This document shows, piece after piece, positions 1-8,251 of a stretch of DNA of 42,595 nucleotides. Within the stretch, counting starts at the first letter, position 1. Each line of letters begins with the position of its first letter. A model generated the notes under the pieces. The model saw only the letters and a list, made by a program, of their open reading frames with translations, had not been told where the DNA came from and ran no database searches. The DNA comes from Roseovarius gahaiensis (GTDB lineage: Bacteria; Pseudomonadota; Alphaproteobacteria; Rhodobacterales; Rhodobacteraceae): the NCBI RefSeq assembly GCF_011601345.1, contig NZ_JAAORB010000025.1, forward strand, positions 1-42,595, given 5' to 3'. The position numbers were made by a program, and so were the translations under genes.

Positions 1-73
1 CTTCACCGACGAGGAATGCTACAACTTCTTCAAGGCAGCAGGATACAAAACCGATTAAACGCGACACGCTCTA
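1..73 (+). mobile_element. IS630-family insertion sequence, right end (partial)
   Basis: The window opens inside an insertion sequence: the transposase stop codon is at 56-58 and a 13-base terminal repeat follows at 61-73 (gcgacacgctcta). This repeat is the exact reverse complement of tagagcgtgtcgc at 42520-42532, the left terminal repeat of a second copy at the other end of the window. The outer TA of the repeat fits the TA target site used by the IS630/Tc1-mariner superfamily. Only this terminal fragment is visible, so the subgroup cannot be fixed. Confidence 0.8.
2..58 (+). pseudogene. IS630-family transposase, C-terminal 18 residues (cut by window edge)
   Basis: The reading frame from base 2 gives FTDEECYNFFKAAGYKTD and then a stop. 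This resembles the usual C terminus of IS630-family transposases, where a Phe-Thr-x-Glu-Glu-Cys-x-Asn-Phe/Tyr-Phe motif is followed by a Gly-Tyr near the end. The DDE catalytic core lies outside the window. The stop is three bases from the terminal repeat, as expected for a compact IS. The fragment is incomplete because of the window edge, so whether the real copy is intact cannot be judged. Family assignment rests on this short tail plus the matching terminal repeats. Confidence 0.65.
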
Positions 74-114
74 AGCCAAATGTCCACTGTTTCCAAGTCA
101 TCGTATTGCCACTA

Positions 115-339
115 TCAGTTGACTATTGCTTCAATCGCGAGATCGATAAGTCCAATCGCTGCACCTGCCAGTATTGGCCAATCGTCATAAGAAATTACGC
201 CGAATTCATTGAGTAATGAAATTAGTGTTGTCCCGGAAATTAAAAAGAAGAACAGGCCAGCGATTGGTGAGGTCTCCATAGACTTGACCCCTGTTATCCC
301 GCATACTGAAATTACTAAAAACCGAATTATATTACCCAC
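115..339 (-). CDS. Small hypothetical membrane protein
   Basis: This is a 74-residue protein with no family that I recognise. It starts at a GTG (337-339) preceded by AGGAAG at a spacing of six bases. It is strongly hydrophobic with two likely membrane segments, roughly residues 3-18 and 24-45, and a third weaker one near 56-73 that contains several acidic residues. The gene is on the strand opposite to the ribosomal genes and lies in an AT-rich stretch just inside the IS630 end. This suggests acquired DNA between the IS and the ribosomal block. It could also be a chance reading frame; the good ribosome-binding site and hydrophobic pattern argue for a real gene. Confidence 0.45.
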   Translation of the reverse strand: MGNIIRFLVISVCGITGVKSMETSPIAGLFFFLISGTTLISLLNEFGVISYDDWPILAGAAIGLIDLAIEAIVN

Positions 340-441
340 AAAACACTTCCTAGTTGTTTAAAGGCTCACGCGCTCTTGTTAGTTAATCAAATAGCTCCAT
401 CGAATCCAAGTGTTTTCGTTCGGCGCAACCCATACTCCCCC

Positions 442-470
442 TTGCCCTACAGGCGCACCTCCCTTATAAA
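442..470 (+). promoter_or_regulatory. Predicted sigma-70 promoter for the rpmC-rpmD gene block
   Basis: TTGCCC (442-447) and TATAAA (465-470) are separated by 17 bases, and the predicted start is near 477. It is the only good promoter seen between the IS end and rpmC. It would give the ribosomal genes their own transcription start if the usual upstream S10 genes are not contiguous. Confidence 0.55.
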
Positions 471-473
471 GCG

Positions 474-592
474 GCAATCCACGGTCCCCTGCCTTGCGGG
501 GGATTCGTGTATTTGCAATCCATCCACCAGGTCTCGGGTTACCCTGAACCAACTGTCAGGGGCTTGCTGGTGTTATGAGAAAGGAACAGGCG
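474..592 (+). promoter_or_regulatory. Structured 5' leader of rpmC
   Basis: The non-coding leader between the predicted promoter and rpmC holds two hairpins: TCCCC/GGGGA at 485-489 and 499-503, and CCCTG/CAGGG at 542-546 and 557-561. An 8-base direct repeat GCAATCCA occurs at 474-481 and 515-522. Neither hairpin is followed by a T-run, so they are not simple terminators. Ribosomal-protein mRNAs often carry leader structures bound by one of their own products; that role is only an inference here. Confidence 0.35.
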
Positions 593-799
593 ATGGACGC
601 CACCGAATTGAGAAACAAGACCCCCGATCAGCTCCGCGAAGAGCTGGTCGCGCTGAAGAAAGAGCAGTTCAACCTGCGCTTTCAGTCGGCGACAGGTCAA
701 CTTGAGAATTCCGCACGCATGAAGCAGGCGCGTCGCGCCGCAGCCCGCGTGAAGACCATTCTCAACGAAAAGGCCGCTGATGCGGCCCAAGCAGAATAA
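593..799 (+). CDS. rpmC: 50S ribosomal protein L29
   Basis: L29 is a small helical protein of the large subunit next to the peptide exit tunnel, where it helps form the docking site for trigger factor and SRP. The 68-residue protein begins [14 protein letters not shown], the normal family start. I chose the ATG at 593 over an in-frame ATG at 575 because AAGGA (581-585) lies at a suitable distance and the length then matches the family. It heads the visible ribosomal run; its usual upstream neighbour rplP is not in the 520 bases before it. rpsQ follows after 15 bases. Confidence 0.95.
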   Translation: MDATELRNKTPDQLREELVALKKEQFNLRFQSATGQLENSARMKQARRAAARVKTILNEKAADAAQAE

Positions 800-814
800 G
801 GGAGGCCTTGAGTT

Positions 815-1045
815 ATGCCCAAACGTATCCTTCAAGGCACCGTGACCAGCGACGCCAACGAACAGACCGTCACCGTATCGGTCGAACGCCGCTTCACGCA
901 CCCGGTTCTGAAGAAAACCATCCGTAAGTCCAAGAAATACCGGGCTCACGATGAAAAGAACGCTTTCAAGATCGGCGATTCCGTTCGCATCATCGAATGC
1001 GCGCCGAAATCGAAAACGAAACGCTGGGAGGTTCTGGAGGCGTAA
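815..1045 (+). CDS. rpsQ: 30S ribosomal protein S17
   Basis: S17 is a primary 16S rRNA-binding protein of the small subunit body with an OB fold. The 76-residue product starts [10 protein letters not shown] and keeps the family pattern: a basic beta-barrel, the [10 protein letters not shown] segment and the [11 protein letters not shown] motif near the C terminus. The start is supported by GGGAGG about nine bases upstream. It sits between rpmC and rplN as in most bacteria, and a 76-base gap to rplN carries only a ribosome-binding site. Confidence 0.96.
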   Translation: MPKRILQGTVTSDANEQTVTVSVERRFTHPVLKKTIRKSKKYRAHDEKNAFKIGDSVRIIECAPKSKTKRWEVLEA

Positions 1046-1121
1046 GCCCCCAGCCCCTTACAGAATGAGCGAAACCCTGGGGAAATGGCAATAACGCCCC
1101 CCAAAGGTCGGGAGAAACCAA

Positions 1122-1490
1122 ATGATCCAGATGCAGACCAATCTGGATGTTGCTGACAACTCCGGCGCACGCCGGGTGCAGTGCATCAAGGTCCTGGGTG
1201 GCTCCAAACGGAAATATGCGTCGGTGGGTGATATCATCGTCGTATCCGTGAAAGAGGCCATTCCGCGCGGCCGCGTAAAGAAAGGTGACGTCCGTAAGGC
1301 CGTTGTCGTGCGCACCGCGAAAGAAGTCCGCCGCGAAGATGGCACCGCCATCCGCTTTGACCGCAACGCGGCTGTTATTTTGAACAACAACAATGAACCT
1401 GTCGGCACCCGTATCTTTGGGCCGGTGGTGCGCGAACTGCGCGCCAAGAAGTTCATGAAAATCATCTCGCTCGCGCCGGAGGTGCTGTAA
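1122..1490 (+). CDS. rplN: 50S ribosomal protein L14
   Basis: L14 binds 23S rRNA at the subunit interface, forms an intersubunit bridge, and is the docking site for the silencing factor RsfS. The 122-residue length is the family standard and the start [16 protein letters not shown] is canonical. The ribosome-binding site is GGGAG seven bases upstream. The next gene, rplX, starts one base after the stop codon, so the two are translationally coupled. Confidence 0.97.
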   Translation: MIQMQTNLDVADNSGARRVQCIKVLGGSKRKYASVGDIIVVSVKEAIPRGRVKKGDVRKAVVVRTAKEVRREDGTAIRFDRNAAVILNNNNEPVGTRIFGPVVRELRAKKFMKIISLAPEVL

Positions 1491-1491
1491 G

Positions 1492-1803
1492 ATGGCTGCT
1501 AAATTGAAAAAAGGCGACAAGGTCGTCGTTCTGTCCGGTAAGGATAAGGGCAAGCAGGGCACGATTGCCTCTGTCAGCCCCAAGGCCGGTAAAGCTGTGG
1601 TCGAAGGCGTCAACATGGCCATCCGCCACACCAAACAAAGCCAGCAGAGCCAAGGCGGCCGCATTCCGCAGCCCATGCCGATTGATCTCAGCAACTTGGC
1701 GATCCTCGACAAGAACGGCAAACCCACGCGGGTCGGCTTCAAAATGGACGGCGACAAGAAAGTGCGTTTTGCCAAGACCACGGGGGACGTGATCGATGCT
1801 TGA
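1492..1803 (+). CDS. rplX: 50S ribosomal protein L24
   Basis: L24 is one of the assembly-initiating proteins of the large subunit, binding the 5' domain of 23S rRNA. The 103-residue protein has the N-terminal KOW motif ([18 protein letters not shown], about residues 6-23) and the conserved central segment ending in PMPIDLSN. Its last eight bases overlap the start of rplE, which suggests coupled translation. Confidence 0.97.
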   Translation: MAAKLKKGDKVVVLSGKDKGKQGTIASVSPKAGKAVVEGVNMAIRHTKQSQQSQGGRIPQPMPIDLSNLAILDKNGKPTRVGFKMDGDKKVRFAKTTGDVIDA

Positions 1804-2359
1804 TAGTGCAAACTACACCCCGCGCCTGCGCACGCAGTTCCGCGACACGATCAAGGCCGCGCTGAAAGAAGAGTTCGGCTATACCAACGACATGCAGATC
1901 CCGCGTCTGGACAAGATCGTCCTGAACATCGGCTGCGGTGCCGAGGCGGTCAAGGACTCCAAAAAAGCCAAATCGGCTCAGGAAGACCTGAGCAAGATCG
2001 CGGGCCAAAAGGCGCTGATCACTACGGCCAAGAACTCGATCGCCGGGTTCCGGGTGCGTGAAGGTATGCCGATGGGCGCGAAGGTCACCCTGCGTGGCGA
2101 CCGCATGTACGATTTCCTAGATCGTCTGATCACGATTGCAATGCCCCGTATCCGCGACTTCCGCGGTGTTTCGGGCAAATCCTTTGATGGCCGCGGCAAC
2201 TATGCCATGGGCGTCAAAGAACACATCGTGTTCCCCGAGATTGAGTATGACAAAGTCGACGAAGTCTGGGGTATGGACATCATCATCGCCACCACGGCGG
2301 AGACCGACGCTGAAGCCAAGGCGCTGTTGAAGCATTTCAACATGCCCTTCACCAGCTGA
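1796..2359 (+). CDS. rplE: 50S ribosomal protein L5
   Basis: L5 binds 5S rRNA and places it in the central protuberance, contacting P-site tRNA. The protein has 187 residues, slightly longer than the 179 of E. coli because of a short N-terminal extension typical of alphaproteobacteria. Conserved segments include [11 protein letters not shown] near the N terminus, [11 protein letters not shown] and RDFRGVS in the middle and DEVWGMDI near the C terminus. The start ATG lies inside the rplX stop region with an eight-base overlap. Confidence 0.97.
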   Translation: MLDSANYTPRLRTQFRDTIKAALKEEFGYTNDMQIPRLDKIVLNIGCGAEAVKDSKKAKSAQEDLSKIAGQKALITTAKNSIAGFRVREGMPMGAKVTLRGDRMYDFLDRLITIAMPRIRDFRGVSGKSFDGRGNYAMGVKEHIVFPEIEYDKVDEVWGMDIIIATTAETDAEAKALLKHFNMPFTS

Positions 2360-2377
2360 TCGCGGAAGGAAAGAGAT

Positions 2378-2683
2378 ATGGCTAAAAAAGCAATGATCGA
2401 ACGCGAGAAGAAGCGTCAGCGCCTGGTCGAGAAATACGCCGCCAAGCGGGCCGCTCTCAAAGAGATCATCAATGACGAAAGCAAGCCGATGGAAGAGCGT
2501 TTTCGCGCCTCCCTGAAGCTGGCGGAACTGCCGCGCAACAGCTCGGCCACCCGGTTGCACAACCGCTGCCAGCTGACGGGTCGTCCGCATGCTTATTATC
2601 GCAAACTCAAAGTGTCGCGGATCGCCCTGCGAGAGCTTGGTTCAAATGGCCAAGCTCCCGGCATGGTGAAATCGAGCTGGTAA
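2378..2683 (+). CDS. rpsN: 30S ribosomal protein S14 (zinc-independent form)
   Basis: S14 sits in the head of the small subunit and is needed late in its assembly. The 101-residue product is the long C-minus form: it has no CxxC pairs, unlike the roughly 61-residue zinc-binding form. It ends in the conserved block from [11 protein letters not shown] to PGMVKSSW. The start [10 protein letters not shown] follows AAGGA. Having the zinc-free paralogue in the main operon means no zinc-dependent switch is needed for this protein. Confidence 0.97.
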   Translation: MAKKAMIEREKKRQRLVEKYAAKRAALKEIINDESKPMEERFRASLKLAELPRNSSATRLHNRCQLTGRPHAYYRKLKVSRIALRELGSNGQAPGMVKSSW

Positions 2684-2695
2684 GGAGGACGCAAA

Positions 2696-3088
2696 ATGAA
2701 CGATCCTATCGGCGATATGCTGACCCGTATCCGCAACGCGGCTATGCGTGGTAAGTCCACCGTCCCTTGCCCCGGCTCCAAGCTGCGGTGTTGGGTTCTG
2801 GATGTGCTGGCTGACGAAGGTTACATTCGTGGCTATGAAAAGACGACCGGCGCAGACGGTCATCCGGCCTTGGAAATCAGCCTGAAGTATTATGAAGGCG
2901 CCCCCGCCATTCGCGAAATGAAGCGGGTCTCCAAACCCGGTCGTCGCGTCTACATGGGCGTCAAGGACATCCCTTCGGTCCGTCAGGGCCTGGGCGTGTC
3001 GATTGTCTCCACACCCAAAGGTGTGATGTCGGATGCAGCTGCACGTGCCGCCAACGTTGGTGGTGAAGTGCTCTGCACCGTATTCTAA
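2696..3088 (+). CDS. rpsH: 30S ribosomal protein S8
   Basis: S8 is a primary 16S rRNA-binding protein that organises the central domain; in E. coli it is also the translational repressor of the spc operon by binding the rplE start region. The 130-residue protein starts [15 protein letters not shown] and has the C-terminal [16 protein letters not shown] motif of the family. The ribosome-binding site is AAGGAGG, seven bases upstream. Whether the autoregulation seen in E. coli holds here cannot be told from the sequence. Confidence 0.97.
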   Translation: MNDPIGDMLTRIRNAAMRGKSTVPCPGSKLRCWVLDVLADEGYIRGYEKTTGADGHPALEISLKYYEGAPAIREMKRVSKPGRRVYMGVKDIPSVRQGLGVSIVSTPKGVMSDAAARAANVGGEVLCTVF

Positions 3089-3099
3089 GGAGCGCGGAC

Positions 3100-3633
3100 A
3101 TGTCTCGTATCGGAAAACAACCCGTCACTCTGCCCGATGGCGTCACTGCCAGCCTCTCGGGTCAGACAATCGAAATCAAAGGCCCAAAGGCCACCAAGGT
3201 GTTCACGGCCACCGATGATGTCACCATCACGATCGAAGATGGTGCCGTATCGGTTAGCCCGCGCGGTAAATCCAAGCGCGCGCGCCAGCAGTGGGGGATG
3301 ACCCGCACCGTGATCGCCAACTTGGTCCATGGGTCCAAAGAGCTTTTCCGCAAGGACTTGGAAATTCAGGGCGTTGGTTACCGGGCTCAGATGCAGGGCA
3401 ACACCCTGAAGCTGAACCTCGGGCTTAGCCACGATGTAGATTTCGAAGTACCGGAAGGTGTGACTGTCACCGCGCCCAAGCCCACCGAACTGGTGGTTGA
3501 AGGCCATGACAAGCAACTCGTTGGACAAGTCGCGGCAAACATCCGCGAATGGCGCCGCCCCGAGCCGTATAAAGGCAAGGGCATCCGCTATAAAGGCGAG
3601 TATATCTTCCAGAAGGAAGGCAAGAAGAAGTAA
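3100..3633 (+). CDS. rplF: 50S ribosomal protein L6
   Basis: L6 lies near the factor-binding site of the large subunit and is required for late assembly. The 177-residue length is standard. The two repeated beta-alpha domains are visible; the N-terminal part starts MSRIGKQPV and the C-terminal domain holds the signature [14 protein letters not shown]. It follows rpsH by 11 bases with AAGGAG and precedes rplR by 11 bases. Confidence 0.97.
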   Translation: MSRIGKQPVTLPDGVTASLSGQTIEIKGPKATKVFTATDDVTITIEDGAVSVSPRGKSKRARQQWGMTRTVIANLVHGSKELFRKDLEIQGVGYRAQMQGNTLKLNLGLSHDVDFEVPEGVTVTAPKPTELVVEGHDKQLVGQVAANIREWRRPEPYKGKGIRYKGEYIFQKEGKKK

Positions 3634-3644
3634 GGACGCGACAG

Positions 3645-4004
3645 ATGGCAAACAGCAAAAGACAACTGTTCCTCAAACGCCGCCTGCGCGTTCGGAACAA
3701 ACTTCGGAAGGTGAACGTTGGGCTTGCACGCCTTTCGGTTCACCGGTCCTCGAAAAATATCAGCGTACAGCTGATCGACGACGTCAACGGCGTGACGCTC
3801 GCTTCGGCCTCGACCTTGGAAAAGGATTTGGGCCTGGTCGGCAAGAACAACGTCGAAGCCGCAACCAAGATCGGGGTCACTATTGCCGAGCGTGCCAAAA
3901 AGGCAGGTATCAGCGAAGCCCAGTTCGATCGGGGCGGTTTCCTCTTTCACGGACGCATCAAGGCCTTGGCCGATGCTGCGCGTGAAGGTGGTCTGAAAAT
4001 CTAA
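3645..4004 (+). CDS. rplR: 50S ribosomal protein L18
   Basis: L18 binds 5S rRNA together with L5 and attaches it to the large subunit. The 119-residue product starts [20 protein letters not shown] with the basic N-terminal tail of the family, and ends with the [17 protein letters not shown] block. A 123-base gap to rpsE, larger than other gaps in this run, contains a perfect nine-base-pair hairpin. Confidence 0.97.
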   Translation: MANSKRQLFLKRRLRVRNKLRKVNVGLARLSVHRSSKNISVQLIDDVNGVTLASASTLEKDLGLVGKNNVEAATKIGVTIAERAKKAGISEAQFDRGGFLFHGRIKALADAAREGGLKI

Positions 4005-4008
4005 GCGC

Positions 4009-4038
4009 AGGCGCCCCGGGCTTTGCTTTGGGGCGCCT
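4009..4038 (+). other. Intergenic hairpin between rplR and rpsE
   Basis: AGGCGCCCC (4009-4017) is the perfect reverse complement of GGGGCGCCT (4030-4038), with a 12-base loop. There is no T-run after it, so full termination is unlikely. It may be an RNA-processing or stability element, or an attenuator. Confidence 0.5.
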
Positions 4039-4127
4039 CGATGATCCGGGGGCTGCGTTTATGGATGCCGCTCACCAGGATTGACCAAGATTTGGTGCCA
4101 CAAGGTGCCGCAATGAAAGGATGCCAA

Positions 4128-4691
4128 ATGGCAAGAGATGACAACCGCCGTGGAGGTCGCGATCGCGACGAAGCGCCGGAATTCGCAGATCGCCTGGTCG
4201 CGATCAACCGTGTGTCAAAGACCGTCAAGGGCGGTAAGCGTTTTGGCTTCGCGGCGCTTGTGGTCGTTGGTGACCAGAAAGGCCGTGTTGGCTTTGGCAA
4301 AGGCAAGGCCAAAGAGGTGCCCGAAGCGATTCGTAAGGCAACCGAACAAGCCAAGCGTCAGATGATCCGCGTGCCGCTGCGCGAAGGCCGCACCCTGCAT
4401 CACGATGGCTACGGTCGTCATGGTGCCGGCAAGGTGGTTATGCGCACCGCACCGCAGGGTACTGGTATCATTGCCGGTGGTCCGATGCGTGCCGTGTTCG
4501 AAATGCTGGGCATTCAGGATGTTGTGGCCAAATCGGTTGGCTCGCAGAACCCGTATAACATGATCCGCGCAACGCTGAATGCGTTGCAGTTTCAGGCCAG
4601 CCCCCGCATGGTGGCACAGCGCCGTGGCAAAAAGGTTGCCGACATCCTGAAAAAGGATGACGCGCCGGCCAAAGAAGCCGCAGAAGCGTAA
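4128..4691 (+). CDS. rpsE: 30S ribosomal protein S5
   Basis: S5 is part of the small-subunit mRNA entry channel and affects decoding accuracy and helicase activity. The chosen start [10 protein letters not shown] at 4128 gives 187 residues, in line with alphaproteobacteria, and has GAAAGG seven bases upstream. A longer in-frame reading from 4023 crosses the hairpin and has no family match. The double-stranded RNA-binding-like N domain ([19 protein letters not shown]) and the C-terminal S5 fold with [16 protein letters not shown] are clear. rpmD follows after 12 bases. Confidence 0.97.
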   Translation: MARDDNRRGGRDRDEAPEFADRLVAINRVSKTVKGGKRFGFAALVVVGDQKGRVGFGKGKAKEVPEAIRKATEQAKRQMIRVPLREGRTLHHDGYGRHGAGKVVMRTAPQGTGIIAGGPMRAVFEMLGIQDVVAKSVGSQNPYNMIRATLNALQFQASPRMVAQRRGKKVADILKKDDAPAKEAAEA

Positions 4692-4703
4692 GGAGAGCGA
4701 CCC

Positions 4704-4892
4704 ATGGCAAAGACCATCGTAGTCAAGCAAATCGGTTCGCCGATCCGCCGCCCCGAGAAACAACGCCAGACGTTGATTGGGCTTGGCCTGAACAAGATGC
4801 ACAAAACCCGCGAGCTGGAAGACACCCCAGCCGTGCGCGGCATGATCGCCAAGATCCCGCATATGGTCGAGATCGTCGAAGAAAAGGGCTGA
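4704..4892 (+). CDS. rpmD: 50S ribosomal protein L30
   Basis: L30 is a small protein of the large subunit that contacts 5S rRNA regions. The 62-residue product has the family pattern: [15 protein letters not shown] near the start, the [21 protein letters not shown] signature region and a C-terminal VEIVEE. The ribosome-binding site is AAGGAG. Three consecutive hairpins, the last a textbook terminator, begin two bases after its stop codon, so it is probably the last gene of this transcription sub-unit. Confidence 0.96.
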   Translation: MAKTIVVKQIGSPIRRPEKQRQTLIGLGLNKMHKTRELEDTPAVRGMIAKIPHMVEIVEEKG

Positions 4893-4894
4893 GG

Positions 4895-4942
4895 CCGTTT
4901 TCTTGAAAAGAAAACGGATCGGAAACTTTTGAAGTTTCCGAT
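4895..4942 (+). other. Two tandem hairpins after rpmD
   Basis: CCGTTTTCTT pairs with AAGAAAACGG (4895-4904 with 4908-4917, loop of 3), and ATCGGAAACTT pairs with AAGTTTCCGAT (4918-4928 with 4932-4942, loop of 3). They abut with no spacer and lie just before a rho-independent terminator. They may protect the 3' end of the upstream mRNA. Confidence 0.65.
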
Positions 4943-4951
4943 GCCAAAGAT

Positions 4952-4985
4952 AAAACGCCCCGGTCAGAAATGGCCGGGGCGTTTT
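4952..4985 (+). terminator. Rho-independent terminator between rpmD and rplO
   Basis: AAAACGCCCCGG (4952-4963) pairs perfectly over 12 base pairs with CCGGGGCGTTTT (4974-4985). The GC-rich stem is flanked by A-run and T-run, so it should work in both directions. A strong terminator inside the spc cluster is unusual and implies that rplO, secY and adk need another promoter. Confidence 0.8.
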
Positions 4986-5017
4986 CCATTCGGGATCACG
5001 TCCTATAGCTGCCCCCC

Positions 5018-5046
5018 TTGCATCGCCATCCGACACCCCGTATACG
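5018..5046 (+). promoter_or_regulatory. Predicted promoter for rplO-secY-adk
   Basis: TTGCAT (5018-5023) and TATACG (5041-5046) are separated by 17 bases. It lies directly after the internal terminator and about 100 bases before rplO. This fits a fresh transcription start for the protein-export and adk part of the cluster. Confidence 0.55.
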
Positions 5047-5145
5047 CCCGCGGGTGGCACCTTGTGTCACGACTCATTGTTCAAGGCATGCCGTGGTTGG
5101 CCCCATGACGCTTCGGGGGTCACATCCGGCTTTAGGAGAAGCGAA

Positions 5146-5619
5146 ATGAAACTGAATGAACTGCACGACAATCCCGGTGCAACCAAACGTCGCAAACGTG
5201 TTGGCCGTGGCCCGGGTTCGGGCATGGGTAAAACCGGTGGCCGTGGTATCAAAGGTCAGAAATCCCGTTCGGGTGTTGCGATCAAGGGCTTTGAAGGCGG
5301 CCAGATGCCGATCTATCAGCGCCTGCCCAAGCGTGGCTTTACCAAACCCAACCGCAAGAAATTCGCCGTTGTGAACCTTGGTCTAATCCAGAAGTTCGTC
5401 GACGAAGGCAAGCTGGACGGCAAAGCGGCCATCACCGAGGATGCCCTGCTGGCATCCGGTCTGGTACGCCGCAAGCTGGATGGCGTGCGCGTTTTGGCCA
5501 AGGGTGATATCACCGCCAAACTGACGCTTGAAGTCACCGGCGCGTCGAAATCCACAATCGAAGCTGTCGAAAAGGCGGGTGGCTCATTGACAGTCACAAC
5601 CGCGCAGGCGGCTGAATAA
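5146..5619 (+). CDS. rplO: 50S ribosomal protein L15
   Basis: L15 is a large-subunit assembly protein whose extended N-terminal arm threads through 23S rRNA. The start [22 protein letters not shown] at 5146 is canonical and has AGGAG upstream; a longer in-frame reading from 5062 has no family support. The Gly/Arg-rich arm runs over about residues 10-55 and the globular domain follows, giving 157 residues in total. It opens a transcription sub-unit with secY and adk, the common order in bacteria. Confidence 0.96.
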   Translation: MKLNELHDNPGATKRRKRVGRGPGSGMGKTGGRGIKGQKSRSGVAIKGFEGGQMPIYQRLPKRGFTKPNRKKFAVVNLGLIQKFVDEGKLDGKAAITEDALLASGLVRRKLDGVRVLAKGDITAKLTLEVTGASKSTIEAVEKAGGSLTVTTAQAAE

Positions 5620-5670
5620 GAGGTTGTGAGCGGCCAGCGTGCCGCTTACATACCCTTAAGTTTTCCCGAA

Positions 5671-5708
5671 AACGCCGCCTGGGCCGGAAAACGGCTTTTG
5701 GCGGCGTT
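5671..5708 (+). other. Intergenic hairpin between rplO and secY
   Basis: AACGCCGCC (5671-5679) pairs with GGCGGCGTT (5700-5708), and an inner GCCG/CGGC pair can extend the structure. No T-run follows, so it is more likely an mRNA stability or processing element that separates the ribosomal gene from the membrane-protein gene than a full terminator. Confidence 0.5.
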
Positions 5709-5729
5709 GTCACTTGAAAGAGACCGCGC

Positions 5730-7100
5730 ATGGTATCTGCAGCAGAACAAATGGCCGCCAACACCAGCTGGTCGGCGCTTGGCAAGGCCACCGATCTACG
5801 CAAACGCATCCTGTTTACGCTGGGGCTGTTGATTGTCTACCGGCTTGGCACCTACATCCCGGTGCCCGGTATCGACGGTGCGGAACTGCGCGAGTTCATG
5901 GAGGGCGCGGCCTCGTCAATCGGTGGCATGCTGTCGATGTTCACGGGCGGTGCGCTTGGGCGGATGGGGATTTTTGCCCTTGGGATTATGCCTTATATCT
6001 CGGCCTCGATCATTGTGCAGCTTTTGGCGGCCATGGTGCCCGCGCTTGAGCAGATCAAGAAAGAGGGCGAACAGGGCCGCAAGAAGATCAATCAATACAC
6101 GCGCTATGGCACCGTATTATTGGCGACGCTGCAATCCTACGGTCTGGCGGTCAGCCTGCAATCGGGCGATCTGGTCACGACGCCGGGCTTTTTCTTTATC
6201 GCCAGCTGTATGATCACCCTTGTGGGCGGCACGATGTTCTTGATGTGGCTGGGTGAGCAGATCACCGCGCGTGGTGTCGGCAACGGGATTTCGTTGATCA
6301 TCTTTGTCGGCATCATCGCCGAAGTGCCCGCCGCGCTGGCGCAGTTTTTTGCCTCGGGCCGCTCGGGCGCGATCAGCCCGGCGGTGATCATCGGCGTGAT
6401 CGTTATGGTGATCGGTGTGATCGCTTTCGTGGTGTTCATGGAACGCTCGTTGCGCAAAATCCATATCCAGTATCCGCGCAGACAGGTGGGGATGAAGGTC
6501 TATGATGGCGGGTCGTCGCATTTGCCGGTCAAGGTGAACCCGGCTGGCGTGATCCCGGCGATCTTTGCCAGTTCGCTTTTGCTTTTGCCGACCACGATCA
6601 GCACGTTTTCCGGCAACGAGACCAGCCCGATGATGTCGACCATCATGGCTTATTTTGGCCCTGGTCAGCCGCTCTACCTGTTGTTTTTCACGGCCATGAT
6701 CGTCTTTTTCACGTATTTCTACACCTACAACGTTGCCTTCAAGACAGATGATGTGGCGGATAACCTGAAAAACCAGAACGGTTTCGTGCCCGGCGTCCGC
6801 CCGGGCAAGAAGACGGCGGAGTATCTCGATTACGTTGTGACGCGTCTTCTTGTTCTTGGCTCGGCCTATCTGGCTGCCGTTTGCATGCTGCCCGAGGTTT
6901 TGCGCGGGCAGTTCGCGATCCCATTCTATTTTGGCGGGACATCTGTTTTGATCGTGGTGTCGGTGACGATGGACACGATCCAGCAGGTTCAAAGCCACCT
7001 GCTGGCCCATCAATACGAAGGGCTGATCGAGAAATCGCAACTGGGCGGCAAGGGCAAATCCAAAAAACGCGCCCGCAGGAAAGGGACTGGTCGTAAATGA
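5730..7100 (+). CDS. secY: Protein translocase subunit SecY
   Basis: SecY forms the protein-conducting channel of the Sec translocon in the inner membrane, working with SecE, SecG and SecA. The 456-residue product has ten predicted membrane segments. It begins [26 protein letters not shown], then has the plug-region segment [15 protein letters not shown], and carries the long basic cytoplasmic C-terminal tail [16 protein letters not shown]. Cytoplasmic loop signatures such as [12 protein letters not shown] are present. Its stop codon overlaps the adk start (ATGA). Confidence 0.97.
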   Translation: MVSAAEQMAANTSWSALGKATDLRKRILFTLGLLIVYRLGTYIPVPGIDGAELREFMEGAASSIGGMLSMFTGGALGRMGIFALGIMPYISASIIVQLLAAMVPALEQIKKEGEQGRKKINQYTRYGTVLLATLQSYGLAVSLQSGDLVTTPGFFFIASCMITLVGGTMFLMWLGEQITARGVGNGISLIIFVGIIAEVPAALAQFFASGRSGAISPAVIIGVIVMVIGVIAFVVFMERSLRKIHIQYPRRQVGMKVYDGGSSHLPVKVNPAGVIPAIFASSLLLLPTTISTFSGNETSPMMSTIMAYFGPGQPLYLLFFTAMIVFFTYFYTYNVAFKTDDVADNLKNQNGFVPGVRPGKKTAEYLDYVVTRLLVLGSAYLAAVCMLPEVLRGQFAIPFYFGGTSVLIVVSVTMDTIQQVQSHLLAHQYEGLIEKSQLGGKGKSKKRARRKGTGRK

Positions 7101-7675
7101 ACATCATTCTTCTTGGACCGCCGGGCGCCGGCAAAGGCACACAGGCGAGTATTCTTGTCGAGAGCCGCGACATGATCCAACTTTCCACCGGCGATATGCT
7201 GCGTGAGGCCAAGGACAGCGGCACCGACATGGGCAACAAGGTGGCCGAAGTCATGGCGCGCGGTGAGTTGGTGACAGACGATATCGTCATCGGCCTGATC
7301 CGCGAAAAGCTGCAAGGCGACAAGAAGGGCGGCTTCATCTTTGACGGCTTCCCACGTACATTGGCGCAGGCCGATGCCTTGGCCGATCTTCTGGACGAGC
7401 AGGGCGAATCTCTTGATGCCGTGATCGAGATGCGCGTCGATGACGACACGCTGATCAAACGCATCGTGGGGCGTGCCGAAGACGCGCGGGCCGCTGGTCA
7501 GCCCGTCCGTGCCGATGATAACGAGGAAAGCGTCAAATATCGCTTGATGGAATATTACAAGAAAACCTCGCCGTTGATCGGGTATTACTACGCCAAGGGG
7601 CAGCTTAAATCCGTCGACGGTTTGGGCACGATCGATCAGGTCAAGGCCGCGATTGACGAAGCGCTCTCGAAATAA
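7097..7675 (+). CDS. adk: Adenylate kinase (short-lid form)
   Basis: Adk interconverts AMP plus ATP and two ADP in the cytoplasm. The 192-residue protein has the P-loop GPPGAGKGT (residues 7-15), the AMP-binding STGDMLR block and the FDGFPRT motif. The lid is short and lacks the four-Cys zinc site found in long forms such as that of Bacillus, as expected in many alphaproteobacteria. It overlaps secY by four bases, so translation is probably coupled. Its place between secY and rpsM is common in bacteria lacking rpmJ here. Confidence 0.96.
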   Translation: MNIILLGPPGAGKGTQASILVESRDMIQLSTGDMLREAKDSGTDMGNKVAEVMARGELVTDDIVIGLIREKLQGDKKGGFIFDGFPRTLAQADALADLLDEQGESLDAVIEMRVDDDTLIKRIVGRAEDARAAGQPVRADDNEESVKYRLMEYYKKTSPLIGYYYAKGQLKSVDGLGTIDQVKAAIDEALSK

Positions 7676-7686
7676 AGAGTCTGGGG

Positions 7687-7715
7687 TTGACGCCCTGTAA
7701 AAATCCCCCTAACCA
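7687..7715 (+). promoter_or_regulatory. Possible promoter for rpsM-rpsK-rpoA-rplQ
   Basis: A good -35 box TTGACG (7687-7692) lies just after adk, followed after 17 bases by the weak -10 element TAACCA (7710-7715). The 192-base gap to rpsM leaves room for a leader. The -10 match is poor, so this is tentative. Confidence 0.35.
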
Positions 7716-7867
7716 GCACCATCCCATGCAGATTTGATTCTGGCGTGGGGCTGGCCCGTTCTGGGCCGATCACCTGAATTCAGCTGCGGCCCGATGCACA
7801 ACAGCGCGGGCCTACGTTGTGAAAAAAGGTTCTGGCGCTACGGAACCGCAACGAAAGGATATGACAC

Positions 7868-8236
7868 GTGGCACGCATTGCCGGCGTAAACCTCCCGACT
7901 TCCAAACGGGTGCCGATCGCTCTCACTTACATCACCGGTATTGGCCATTCTGCGGCCAAAGCCATTTGCGAAGCAACTGGTATCGACCAAGCGCGCCGTA
8001 TCAACGAGCTTTCGGACACCGAAGCTGTTGCGCTGCGCGAACACATCGACGCCAACTACACCGTTGAAGGTGATCTGCGCCGCGAAGTGCAGATGAACGT
8101 CAAGCGTCTGATGGACCTTGGTTGCTATCGTGGTCTGCGTCACCGCCGCAACCTGCCGGTTCGCGGTCAGCGGACGCACACCAATGCCCGTACCCGCAAG
8201 GGCCCGGCGAAAGCCATCGCCGGCAAGAAGAAGTAA
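7868..8236 (+). CDS. rpsM: 30S ribosomal protein S13
   Basis: S13 is in the head of the small subunit, contacting the P-site tRNA and forming bridges to the large subunit. The 122-residue product starts at a GTG (7868), with GAAAGGA upstream, and reads [26 protein letters not shown]. The C-terminal basic block has the family signature [23 protein letters not shown]. It heads the alpha-type cluster and is followed by rpsK after 15 bases. Confidence 0.96.
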   Translation: MARIAGVNLPTSKRVPIALTYITGIGHSAAKAICEATGIDQARRINELSDTEAVALREHIDANYTVEGDLRREVQMNVKRLMDLGCYRGLRHRRNLPVRGQRTHTNARTRKGPAKAIAGKKK

Positions 8237-8251
8237 GGGAGGGCTGAGAAC

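Noticed and set aside
376..705. Reading frame across the leader and the start of rpmC
   Set aside because: It overlaps rpmC in another frame, has no family pattern and contains the predicted promoter and hairpins.
990..1811. Long minus-strand frame opposite rplN and rplX
   Set aside because: It is antisense to two certain ribosomal genes, and the open frame follows from GC-rich codon use.
4215..5060. Minus-strand frame opposite rpsE and rpmD
   Set aside because: It runs through known genes and the terminator hairpins, and has no recognisable domain.
6117..7040. Minus-strand frame opposite secY
   Set aside because: It is rich in His, Asp and Arg, the typical shadow of a membrane-protein gene.
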